Shown here: piece by piece, positions 16,282-24,087 of the stretch
Numbering within the stretch: position 1 is the first letter of the stretch
Layout of the letters: each line of letters opens with the position of its first letter
The notes under the pieces: model-generated
The model's input: only the letters and a program-made list of their open reading frames with translations
The model's database searches: none
Told to the model about the DNA's origin: nothing
Position numbers and translations under genes: made by a program
DNA from: Streptosporangium becharense
Lineage (GTDB): Bacteria > Actinomycetota > Actinomycetes > Streptosporangiales > Streptosporangiaceae
Direction of reading: 5' to 3'
DNA length: 64,000 nucleotides
Assembly (NCBI RefSeq): GCF_014204985.1
Contig: NZ_JACHMP010000001.1
Span: 7,688,001-7,752,000 of the forward strand

Positions 16282-16968
16282 TCAGCCGTCGGCGGGCGCC
16301 GCCGAGGGGGCGGTCAGGCCCGCGAGGATCGTCTCGATCCCGGTTTCGAAGGCCGCATCCAGGTCGAGGCCGCGGATCTCCCCGGCCAGCCGGCGGGTGG
16401 CGGGGAACTCGCCGGCGGGCAGGGCGGAGAGCCTGCCGGACTCCGCCGCGGTCGGGGCCCCGATGGTGCCGGTGACCTCTGCCAGGGTGAAACCGGCGGC
16501 GTAGGAGAAGAGCAGGGTGGCGGCGTGCACGATCCGCTCGGTGGAGAGGCCGGCCTCCTCCAGTGCGCGGTAGAGCCCCTCGTAGATCCGGTGCTCCTGC
16601 ACGGTGACATCCGGATAGGAGATCAGGTAGGGGAAGAGCCGTGGGTGGGCGTGGGCGATGCGTCTCAGGGCCCGGCAGGTCGTCCGCACATGTTCCCGCC
16701 AGTCCGCCGCGCCCGTCCGGGAGAGGTCCATCTCCTCCAGGACCGTCTCCACGACCGCGCGCAGCACCGCGTCCTTGGTCGGCAGGTAGTAGTACAGAGC
16801 CGTCGGGAACACGCCGAGGTCGGCGGCCAGGCGGCGGATGCTCAGCGCCTCGACGCCGCTCTCGTCGATCGTCGCCAGCGCGCGCCGCAGGATGAGCTCC
16901 CGTGACAGGGGTGGCCGTTCCGGGCCGGCCGCTTGCCTTCCTGCCGGCCCTGATGCCTTCTTGACCAT
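16282..16968 (-). CDS. TetR-family regulator
   Basis: A 228-residue protein from ATG 16968. The DNA-binding domain is at about 20-70 (LILRRALATIDESGVEALSI, LAADLGVFPTALYYYLPTKD). A TetR_C-like helical domain follows. It is transcribed away from a flavin amine oxidase gene; a pair of near-identical 13-base repeats overlaps its promoter. The probable target is that oxidase. Confidence 0.85.
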   Translation of the reverse strand: MVKKASGPAGRQAAGPERPPLSRELILRRALATIDESGVEALSIRRLAADLGVFPTALYYYLPTKDAVLRAVVETVLEEMDLSRTGAADWREHVRTTCRALRRIAHAHPRLFPYLISYPDVTVQEHRIYEGLYRALEEAGLSTERIVHAATLLFSYAAGFTLAEVTGTIGAPTAAESGRLSALPAGEFPATRRLAGEIRGLDLDAAFETGIETILAGLTAPSAAPADG

Positions 16969-16970
16969 GT

Positions 16971-17009
16971 TGTCCACCGTACAATACATTTCCCGTTGTT
17001 CACCGTACA
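16971..17009. promoter_or_regulatory. Repeated operator candidate between TetR and amine oxidase genes
   Basis: TGTCCACCGTACA (16971-16983) and TGTTCACCGTACA (16997-17009) form a direct repeat with a 26-base period and one mismatch. Each has TGT/ACA ends. They lie just upstream of the TetR start. A role in autorepression is inferred. Confidence 0.5.
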
Positions 17010-17111
17010 GCGCCTTTGAACGGCGGAAACGTGGTGCGGGAGCGTGCTCTTCCGCCGTCCCGGTACGGGCCCCGGCGGTGGGAGCCGAGGCGGGCACCGG
17101 TGAGGAGCGGC

Positions 17112-18590
17112 ATGCGTACGACGATGAGAGGGATGGCCGCGGCGCTGTCGGCCGCGGTCGCCGGGGCCGTCCTCGGCCACCGGGCCGGATTCCAGGCCGC
17201 CGGGCGCCGCCCCGAGGGGAGGTGGACGGTGACCGACGGCGCCGGCGCCGTCCCGGGCGGCGTCGCGGGCGACGTCACCCGGGTCATCGTGGTCGGCGCC
17301 GGGCTCGCCGGTCTGACCGTGGCCAACGCCCTGGCGTGCGCCGGGGTGGAGGTTCTGGTCCTGGAGGCCGGGGACCGGGTGGGCGGCCGGATCCGCACGG
17401 CCGAGATCGCCGGGGCCGACGTCGATCTGGGGGCGGCCTGGATCCACTCCCCGGTGGGCAATCCGCTCTCGGAGCTGTGCGCGCGGGCGGGCGTGCGGCG
17501 CCGGCCGTACGACCTGGACGGCCTCGTCGCCGGGGCCGCGCTGGTGGGCGAGCACGGCGAGCGCGCCGGCGGGCGGTTCCGCCGGGGGCTGCTGCGGCGG
17601 GCGGCCGGATTCGAGGACGCCGTCGCGGATCTCGCCGCCCGCGCGGGGGACGGGGCGACCCTCGCCGACCTCGTCGAGGTCTACTGCGCGGCCGACACCG
17701 ACGCCACGCGCCGTTCCTGGGTACGGTTCGTCCTGCGCACGGCCATCGAGACGGAACTGGCGGCCCCGCTCCAGGCTGTGCCGGCCACCGCCCTGCCGGG
17801 CCTGCCGGGTTTCCCGGAACCCTACTCCGGTGGTGACGACGTGCCCGTCGGCGGATACCGGGCCCTGCTGGCGGCGCTCACCCCCGAGGTGGCGATCCGC
17901 ACCGGCGCGGTGGTCCGGTCGGTCCGCGCCGGAGACGACGGGGTCACCGTGGAGACGGCCGACGGCCACGGCGAGCGGGGGTCGCACGTGGTCGTCACCG
18001 TCCCACTGGGCGTGCTCAAGGCGGGCGTGATCGGGTTCGTCCCGGTCCTGCCGCCGGTCAAGGCGCGGGCCGTCGCGGCGCTCGGGTTCGGCGCGCTCGA
18101 AAAGGTGGTGTTGCGCTACGACGCCCGGCATTGGGACGACGTCACCGGGTTCCTGATCCGGCACCGGGACACCCCGCTGCGCGCCTGGGTGGACGCCACC
18201 GGGCCGGTCGGCGCCCCCACCCTGGTCGCACTGGCGGGTGGGCCGGCGGGAGCGGCGCTGGCCTCGTGGGAGGAGGAGAAGGTGCTGCGGCACGCCCGCG
18301 ACCTGCTGCGTACCGCGGTGAGCCGGAGTCTGCCCCCGCCCCGGGAGGCCGTGGTCACCCGCTGGCACGAGGACCCGTTCGCCCGCGGCTCCTACACCCA
18401 TCTGACGGCCGGCGGCGGGCGGGCCGAGATCGAGGCGCTGGCCACGCCGATCGCGGGCCGGGTGCTGTTCGCCGGCGAGGCGACCTCCGGTGACCGCTTC
18501 GGCCACGCCGACGGGGCTTTCACCTCCGGTGTGCGTGAGGCCGGGCGGCTGCTGGGAACCGGCTCGGTGGAGCTGCGGATCAGAGGGTGA
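17112..18590 (+). CDS. Flavin-containing amine oxidase
   Basis: A 492-residue protein from ATG 17112 with GAGGAG upstream. Residues 8-22 are a hydrophobic N-terminal segment, so it is possibly exported or membrane-anchored. The FAD dinucleotide fold is RVIVVGAGLAGLTVANALA near residue 57, followed by the GG doublet region VLEAGDRVGGRIRT. The C-terminal FAD motif is RVLFAGEATSGDRFGHADGA. SYTHLTAGGG fits the polyamine/monoamine oxidase family. It oxidises amines to imines and produces hydrogen peroxide. It is probably controlled by the divergent TetR regulator. Confidence 0.88.
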   Translation: MRTTMRGMAAALSAAVAGAVLGHRAGFQAAGRRPEGRWTVTDGAGAVPGGVAGDVTRVIVVGAGLAGLTVANALACAGVEVLVLEAGDRVGGRIRTAEIAGADVDLGAAWIHSPVGNPLSELCARAGVRRRPYDLDGLVAGAALVGEHGERAGGRFRRGLLRRAAGFEDAVADLAARAGDGATLADLVEVYCAADTDATRRSWVRFVLRTAIETELAAPLQAVPATALPGLPGFPEPYSGGDDVPVGGYRALLAALTPEVAIRTGAVVRSVRAGDDGVTVETADGHGERGSHVVVTVPLGVLKAGVIGFVPVLPPVKARAVAALGFGALEKVVLRYDARHWDDVTGFLIRHRDTPLRAWVDATGPVGAPTLVALAGGPAGAALASWEEEKVLRHARDLLRTAVSRSLPPPREAVVTRWHEDPFARGSYTHLTAGGGRAEIEALATPIAGRVLFAGEATSGDRFGHADGAFTSGVREAGRLLGTGSVELRIRG

Positions 18591-18662
18591 GCCGGGCGGC
18601 GCGGACGACCACGGACGCGGGGCCGCCGGGGGCTCCCCCGTTCCGCCGCGCGGGCGGGCACA

Positions 18663-19307
18663 ATGATCCTTGTCATGACGAACCATTCCCCCACCTGGTG
18701 CCTGCCCCGGGCGGCCAACACGCGTCCGATCCCCCGCGACGGGCGCCGTCACTGCGGTGTGCTCGAACGGGTGCTGCGGCGGCAGTGGGATCCGGCGGAG
18801 GGGCCGCCGCCCGCCGAGCTGGTCCACGCGGTGGACGAGCTGGCCGCGTTGCCGGTGCACATCGCGACGCGGCTGGCCGAGGGGCTGGACGCGATATGGC
18901 TGGGCCCGGGAACCGTTCCGGAACTGGACGGCCTGGGGCATCTGCGCGGGCGGACGACGCATCCGGGCGGTCCGGCCTGGGACGACATCCCCGGTGTCTG
19001 CACGGGGCGGATGATCGCCATCGGGACCGGAGCGCATGTCTCGGCGAGTCTCGTGCATCACGAGATCGGCCACGCGCTGGATTTCATGGACGGTGTGTCA
19101 CACGGGGGCGAATGGCAGACGATCATGCATTTGTGCCGGTCGAAGGTGCAGCAGCCCCGATACCGGGACAGCGCGGTGGAGTGGTTCGCGGAGGCGTACG
19201 CGTTGTGCGCCTCACGGCAGGCCCGGCGGTTGCTGCGCATGCTGGACGGGGATGACAACCTGGCGGCTGTAGTGTGGAACTTCTATCGGCGGCACTACGG
19301 GGTCTGA
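18663..19307 (+). CDS. Small zinc metalloprotease-like protein (HEIGH motif, lethal-factor-like domain)
   Basis: A 214-residue protein with no signal peptide. SLVHHEIGHALDF holds the HExxH zinc site, and VEWFAEAYA some 35 residues later supplies the third ligand Glu, the spacing seen in ATLF/Pro-Pro-endopeptidase type metallopeptidases. DIPGVCTGRMIAIGTG precedes the motif as in that fold. Two candidate ATGs (18663, 18675) lack a good ribosome site. A small gene follows 15 bases later. A host function for a cytoplasmic protease of this type is unclear; catalytic residues are complete. Confidence 0.6.
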   Translation: MILVMTNHSPTWCLPRAANTRPIPRDGRRHCGVLERVLRRQWDPAEGPPPAELVHAVDELAALPVHIATRLAEGLDAIWLGPGTVPELDGLGHLRGRTTHPGGPAWDDIPGVCTGRMIAIGTGAHVSASLVHHEIGHALDFMDGVSHGGEWQTIMHLCRSKVQQPRYRDSAVEWFAEAYALCASRQARRLLRMLDGDDNLAAVVWNFYRRHYGV

Positions 19308-19322
19308 CGAGAGGTGATGGCG

Positions 19323-19559
19323 ATGGCGACGGCCGTGCGTGACGGTGACGGCACCTTGCTCGTCCCGGTCCAGGTCGCCACGCCCGAGGGCTGGTACGCC
19401 GACGGGGCGGTCCGGGTGCGGCCCGGTGATCCCGGCTACGACGAGCTCGCCGCGACCGCGGTGGCCCTGGCCGATCCGGCGGCGGACCCGGTGGAGGACG
19501 AGCGTCTGATCGCGGGCTGGGAGGCGAGGCGGGCGGCTGCCGGGCGGCGCAGCGCCTGA
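19323..19559 (+). CDS. Small hypothetical protein following the metalloprotease gene
   Basis: A 78-residue protein (MATAVRDGDGTLLVPVQ and GWYADGAVRVRPGDPGYDEL, with a charged end). ATG 19323 is favoured because GAGG lies 8 bases upstream; GTG 19314 and ATG 19317 are in frame. Spacing suggests co-transcription with the metalloprotease. It could be a partner or inhibitor, but nothing in the sequence shows this. Confidence 0.6.
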   Translation: MATAVRDGDGTLLVPVQVATPEGWYADGAVRVRPGDPGYDELAATAVALADPAADPVEDERLIAGWEARRAAAGRRSA

Positions 19560-19583
19560 CGGCCGGCCCGGGGCCCGGCCGTC
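19558..19583. terminator. Bidirectional hairpin terminator
   Basis: GACGGCCGG (19558-19566) pairs with CCGGCCGTC (19575-19583) directly after the stop of the small gene and 18 bases before the stop of the converging response regulator. Confidence 0.6.
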
Positions 19584-19601
19584 CCCGTGCCGGGCGGGTT
19601 C

Positions 19602-20264
19602 TCACGCCGGGTGGATGAGCCGGTTCTCGTAGGCGAAGACCACGGCCTGTACGCGGTCGCGTAGTTCGAGTTTCAGCAGGATCCGGCTGAGATGCGTCTT
19701 CACGGTGGCTTCGGCGAGGTGGAGTTCGGCGGCGATCTCGGTGTTGGACCGGCCGCGAGCCACCTCGACGAGCACCTCCCGTTCGCGGGGGGTGAGCCGT
19801 TGCAGGCGCTCGTCGCGGGCCGGGGCGGGGCCGGTGGGGAGCCGGGAGGCGAAGTTCTCCAGCAGGCGGCGGGTGACGCGCGGGGAGACGACGGCGTCGC
19901 CGGCGGCGACGTTCCGGATGGCCGCGAGGAGTTCCTCGGGCACGACGTTCTTGAGCAGGAACCCGGAGGCGCCGGCCTTCAGCCCGGCGAAGGCGTACTC
20001 GTCGAGGTCGAACGTGGTGAGGATGAGGACCCGGGTCTGCCGGCGGTCGCGGACGATCCGGTGGGTCGCCTCGATGCCGTCGGTGCCGGGCATGCGCACG
20101 TCCATCAGGACGACGTCGGGACGCAGCCGGCGGGCCAGGCGGACGGCCTCGGCGCCGTCTGCGGCCTCGCCGACCGCCTCCATGTCGGGCTGGGCCTCGA
20201 TGACCATGGTGAACGCCATGCGCAGCAGGGGTTCGTCGTCGGCGAGCAGGATGCGGATGGTCAT
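19602..20264 (-). CDS. NarL/LuxR-family response regulator
   Basis: A 220-residue protein. The receiver domain is at 1-120 with the acidic pair in LLADDEPL, phosphoacceptor Asp in VLMDVRMPG (about residue 54), Thr in ILTTFD and Lys in FLLKN. The C-terminal LuxR helix-turn-helix carries LTPREREVLVEVARGRSNTE and ATVKTHLSRILLKL. Its start overlaps the stop of the sensor kinase by four bases, so the pair is translationally coupled. Confidence 0.95.
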   Translation of the reverse strand: MTIRILLADDEPLLRMAFTMVIEAQPDMEAVGEAADGAEAVRLARRLRPDVVLMDVRMPGTDGIEATHRIVRDRRQTRVLILTTFDLDEYAFAGLKAGASGFLLKNVVPEELLAAIRNVAAGDAVVSPRVTRRLLENFASRLPTGPAPARDERLQRLTPREREVLVEVARGRSNTEIAAELHLAEATVKTHLSRILLKLELRDRVQAVVFAYENRLIHPA

Positions 20265-21484
20265 GGGGTGTCTTCCGCGACGGGGTCGGTGTGGAGGGTG
20301 GCGCGGACCCGCCAGCCGCGGCCCGGGAGGGGCCCGGCGTGGAGGGTTCCGCCGTACGCGGCGGCGCGTTCGCGCATGCCGGGGATGCCGTGTCCCGGAG
20401 GGCCGGGGGTCCGGCCGACCGGGGCGGGGGTCCGGGCGGCGGGGCCGTCGTCGGTCACCTCGAGGGTGAGGGTGTCGGGTGAGCAGTGGATCCGGACCTC
20501 GGCCCGGGTGCCGGGCGGGGCGTGTTTGAGGGTGTTGGTCAGGGCTTCCTGCGTGAGGCGGTAGAGGGTGAGTTGCGCGGCGGCGGAGACGCAGGTGGGG
20601 TCGCCTCGCAGGTCGAGGCGGGTCGGCAGGCCGGCCGCGCGCATCTGGTCGGTGAGGGCTGCCAGCTGGGCGATGCCCGGCATGGGGTGGCGCAGCGCGT
20701 CGGGTTCGCCGGCCCTCAGCACTCCGAGGGAGCGTCGCATGTCGGTGAGGGCCTGCCGCCCGGTGCCGGAGATCTGATGCAGGGCGGCGGTCGTCTTGTC
20801 GGGTGAGCGGTGCTGGGCGAAGACCGCGCCGTCGGCGAGGGCGACCATGACGGAGAGGTTGTGGGTGACGATGTCGTGCATCTCGCGGGCGATGCGGGCT
20901 CGTTCGTTCGCCGCCGCGAGCCGGGCCCGCTGGTCGCGTTCGCGTTCCAGGCGGGCGGCGCGGTCGTGCAGGGCGGCGAGGTGCGCGCGTCTGATGCGGG
21001 TGTTGACGCCGGTGACGGCGACGGCGACGGCCACGGCGGTGAGGAAGACGAGGGAGTTGAGGAAGCTGCCGTGCGGTGCGGCCCAGCGGACGGAGGCCAG
21101 CAGGATGCCGGTTTCGAGGACGGCGGCGGCCATGAGGGTGTGACGCCAGGTGGAGTGGGCGGCCACGGTGTACAGGGCGATCAGGAGCGCGACGTCGGTG
21201 AGGAGCTGGATGTCGGCGAGCCATTGGACGAGGGCCACGGCGGCGATCGCGTAGAAGACGGTCAGGGGTGCGCGGCGGCGCCATGCCAGCGGCAGCGCGA
21301 GGGCGACCTGGAGGATCAGCGGCGCGGGTGGGCCCTGGTAGGCCTGGCTGTTGAGCCCGGCGCAGCCGAAGAAGACCACGGCGGCGAGGAAGGCGTCGAA
21401 CGCCGTCGGTGACAGCCGGGTCGCGGCGTGCGGCGGGGTCTGGCGCGGGCCCGCGGCCGGTGCGGTGGTCGTGGCGCCGGTCAT
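20261..21484 (-). CDS. Sensor histidine kinase (DesK/NarX-like, HisKA_3)
   Basis: A 407-residue kinase from ATG 21484. The N-terminus has about five or six membrane segments (roughly 35-165), then a coiled linker (HLAALHDRAARLERERDQRA), the dimerisation/phosphoacceptor segment ANERARIAREMHDIVTHNLS (phosphorylated His in MHD), and an ATPase domain with LTQEALTNTLKH and the G-box GHGIPGMRERAAAYGG. The membrane sensor has almost no extracellular domain, suggesting it senses the membrane state or a hydrophobic compound. It is upstream of, and overlaps, its response regulator. Confidence 0.93.
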   Translation of the reverse strand: MTGATTTAPAAGPRQTPPHAATRLSPTAFDAFLAAVVFFGCAGLNSQAYQGPPAPLILQVALALPLAWRRRAPLTVFYAIAAVALVQWLADIQLLTDVALLIALYTVAAHSTWRHTLMAAAVLETGILLASVRWAAPHGSFLNSLVFLTAVAVAVAVTGVNTRIRRAHLAALHDRAARLERERDQRARLAAANERARIAREMHDIVTHNLSVMVALADGAVFAQHRSPDKTTAALHQISGTGRQALTDMRRSLGVLRAGEPDALRHPMPGIAQLAALTDQMRAAGLPTRLDLRGDPTCVSAAAQLTLYRLTQEALTNTLKHAPPGTRAEVRIHCSPDTLTLEVTDDGPAARTPAPVGRTPGPPGHGIPGMRERAAAYGGTLHAGPLPGRGWRVRATLHTDPVAEDTP

Positions 21485-21956
21485 CGGTGTCGTCCTGTCG
21501 TCTCGGGGGTGTCGTGGTCGGGGCCGGGTTCTGCGGCGGATGCCGGGGGCGGCGGTCCGGGCTGCGTCGGCCCGGCCGGCGGTCGTCCGGCCTGGTGCTG
21601 CCCGTAGGGCAGGGTACGGGTGCCCGGTCGTGACCGGTGACCGGCGGGCGGCCGGACCCGACCGCGTCGAGTACATCTGAAGTCGTACACCGGCTCGTTC
21701 GGACGGGACCCGCGGAAGGCGGTTCACGGAGAAAAACGCCGGTCATCGGCCTGCCGGTGGACGTGGGCCGGGCCGGGCCGGACGGCCCGCGCAGGGCGGG
21801 GAAACCCGACCGAGGGCTGACGCGGCCGGCCGGTCGCGCGATCTAGCGTCTTGCCCACCAGAGGCGGCCCGTGCTTGACCCGGGTCGCGCCGGCCGTGGG
21901 AAGTGGCCCGCGTGCCGTGACCGGTGGTGCCCGGGAAGGCACTTGAGGAGGGTTCG
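21485..21956. other. Long intergenic region between divergent genes
   Basis: About 470 bases separate the kinase gene (minus) from the secreted peptidase gene (plus). It should hold both promoters and possibly binding sites for the response regulator. I see no gene, no convincing palindrome and no RNA element in it. Confidence 0.4.
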
Positions 21957-23540
21957 ATGCGTGGACGAAGGATGGCCGTGGCCGGTGTCGCGGCGGTTGT
22001 GGCGAGTGCGACAGGGGTGGCCGCGGCAGGGGTGCACCCGGCCGCCGGGGCGGTACGGACGCAGACCGGGGCCGGTGCCGCGAGTGACGGGCTGGACCGG
22101 TTCCAGCGGCAGAAGATCACCTGGGGTCGCTGCCAGAGCGGGCCGGATGACGCGGCCGGCCGCGAGCTCGACGAGGCGAAGGCCCAGTGCGCCGAGGTCC
22201 TCGTGCCGCTGGACTACAGCCGCCCGGGCGGGCGGACGGTCAAGGTCGCGATGTCCCGGCTGAGGGCGACCGATCCGGGACGCCGCAGGGGGGTGCTGCT
22301 GTACAACCCGGGTGGTCCGGGCGTTCCCGCGCTGCATCTGGTGCTCCAGGTGAAGCGGGCCGCACCCCAGGTCGCGGCCCGCTATGACCTGGTCGGGATG
22401 GATCCCCGGTTCGTCGGTCGGAGCACGGGGCTGAACTGCGGCTGGCCGGAGGCGGTGATCGGCTCCGCCGGGCCGGACCGGCGCACGTTCGACCGGGGGG
22501 TGGCGCTGGCGAAGGACATGGCGTCCCGGTGCGCAGGCCACCGGGAGGTGCTGCCGCACGTCTCGACACGCAACACCGCCCGCGACATGGACGTGATCCG
22601 GGCGGCGCTGGGCGAGCCGAGGCTGTCGTATCTGGGGTCGTCGTACGGGACCTATCTGGGTGCGGTCTACCTGCAGTTGTTCCCCCGCCGTGCCGACCGG
22701 GTGGTTCTCGACAGCGCGGTGGACGTCGACCGGTTCGGCCCCGATCTGACGGGCACGCAGGGGCCGGCCCTGCGCGCGGCCCTTCGGCACTGGGCGGCGT
22801 GGGCGGCGCGTCGTCACGGCCGGTACGGCCTGGGCGCCACGACCGGCGCGGTCATGGCGACGGTGGAGCGGATCAGCCGGGCCGCCGACCGTGAGCCGTT
22901 GCGGGTCGGCGGCCACCGGGTCGGCGCGCGGCTGCTGCCGCTGGTGCTGTTCGGGGTGACCGCCGGGGACAGCGAGGAGACCTACGCCGGGTTCGCCGCC
23001 GATGTGCGGGTGCTCGACAAGGCCGCCCGGGGGATCGAGGTCTCCCCCACCCCGATGCTGCAGGCGGTTCTGACCGGCCTGTCGTCTCCCGACGCGGACG
23101 GGGCCGCCAGTGCCCAGACCGCGATCATGTGCGGTGATCGGGCGGTGCCGCGTGATCCCGAGACCTACTACCGTGACATCCGCGCGCACCGCGACGACGA
23201 ACCGGTGTTCGGCGCGCTGATCCGCAACCTCACTCCCTGCTCGTTCTGGCCGGTCCCACCGGCCGAGCCTCCCACCCGGGTGCGCAACGACGTCCCGGTG
23301 CTGATGGTGGGGGCCACCGGTGACCCGGGCACCCCGTACGCGGGCCAACTGGTGACGCACCGGGCACTGACCGGTTCGCGGCTGGTCACCCTGCGGGGCG
23401 CCTTCCGTCACACGGTCTACGGGGGGTTGTTCGCTCCCCGGGACGCGTGCGTCGACGGCGCGGTCGACCGTTATCTCCTCGACGGTGTCCTTCCGGCGCG
23501 CGACACCGTGTGCCGTGCCGTCTCCCCCGTCGGCGGCTGA
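21957..23540 (+). CDS. Secreted tripeptidyl aminopeptidase-like alpha/beta hydrolase (S33 family)
   Basis: A 527-residue protein with a signal peptide (MRGRRMAVAG, cleavage near residue 24-31). VPLDYSRPGGRTV (83-95), the oxyanion motif YNPGGPGVP (116-124) and the nucleophile GSSYGTYLG (Ser229) are typical of Streptomyces tripeptidyl aminopeptidases. GATGDPGTPY near the end holds the Asp, and FRHTVYGG holds the likely His. The TAP-like C-terminal region with two Cys is present. GAGGAGG precedes the ATG. It would trim tripeptides from proteins outside the cell. It faces the two-component system across 470 bases, a possible regulator. Confidence 0.88.
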   Translation: MRGRRMAVAGVAAVVASATGVAAAGVHPAAGAVRTQTGAGAASDGLDRFQRQKITWGRCQSGPDDAAGRELDEAKAQCAEVLVPLDYSRPGGRTVKVAMSRLRATDPGRRRGVLLYNPGGPGVPALHLVLQVKRAAPQVAARYDLVGMDPRFVGRSTGLNCGWPEAVIGSAGPDRRTFDRGVALAKDMASRCAGHREVLPHVSTRNTARDMDVIRAALGEPRLSYLGSSYGTYLGAVYLQLFPRRADRVVLDSAVDVDRFGPDLTGTQGPALRAALRHWAAWAARRHGRYGLGATTGAVMATVERISRAADREPLRVGGHRVGARLLPLVLFGVTAGDSEETYAGFAADVRVLDKAARGIEVSPTPMLQAVLTGLSSPDADGAASAQTAIMCGDRAVPRDPETYYRDIRAHRDDEPVFGALIRNLTPCSFWPVPPAEPPTRVRNDVPVLMVGATGDPGTPYAGQLVTHRALTGSRLVTLRGAFRHTVYGGLFAPRDACVDGAVDRYLLDGVLPARDTVCRAVSPVGG

Positions 23541-23659
23541 GGGCGGCTCTCCAGCGCGATCATTTCGCTGTTTCATACGGAGAGTAGTGGAAACATAACT
23601 CTCTGTGATCACGGGATGGCGCTGTGCGACCGTCCCGCTGAGTGAGAGGGAGTAGCGGC

Positions 23660-24013
23660 ATGACCCAGCAACTGACAGAGATCACCATCTCCGCCGCCGA
23701 CGCCGGGACGGAGTACGAGACGGAGGCCGAGCCCGGTTACCGCCTGTACTGGTTCGGAAAGGACGTGAAGAAGACCAGGGAGGAGGCGCGCGCGTTCGCC
23801 GCCGCCCAGGGACAGGGACACCGGCTCGCGGACATCCCCTCCGAGATCTGGCGCGACAGCGCCGCGACCTACCTCGACGGGCCGACCTGGATCGCCTCCT
23901 GGCGGGGTGACGACTACGACGACGCCAACGTCGTGCTCCACCCCAACGGTGCGATCACCACGGTGGAGGACGGAAACCAGCAACTGCCCTTCCTGATCAG
24001 CTACATCGGCTGA
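23660..24013 (+). CDS. Hypothetical small acidic protein
   Basis: A 117-residue protein with no signal peptide. Segments YRLYWFGKDVKKTREEARAF, PTWIASWRGDDYDDANVVLH and LPFLISYIG suggest an alpha/beta fold ending in a hydrophobic strand. GAGGGAG lies before ATG 23660. It is a single gene closed by a hairpin at 24032. I do not recognise the family. Confidence 0.65.
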   Translation: MTQQLTEITISAADAGTEYETEAEPGYRLYWFGKDVKKTREEARAFAAAQGQGHRLADIPSEIWRDSAATYLDGPTWIASWRGDDYDDANVVLHPNGAITTVEDGNQQLPFLISYIG

Positions 24014-24031
24014 CGCCGCCGCTCCCTCCTC

Positions 24032-24058
24032 GGCCGGCCGGCCAGATCCCGGCCGGCC
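24032..24058. terminator. Bidirectional hairpin terminator
   Basis: GGCCGGCCG (24032-24040) pairs with CGGCCGGCC (24050-24058) between converging genes. Confidence 0.55.
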
Positions 24059-24087
24059 CGGGAGGGGCGGGCCGGTGGCGACGCCCG

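Noticed and set aside
16842..19073. 743-residue minus-strand open frame
   Set aside because: Antisense to the amine oxidase and metalloprotease genes; no domain-like sequence.
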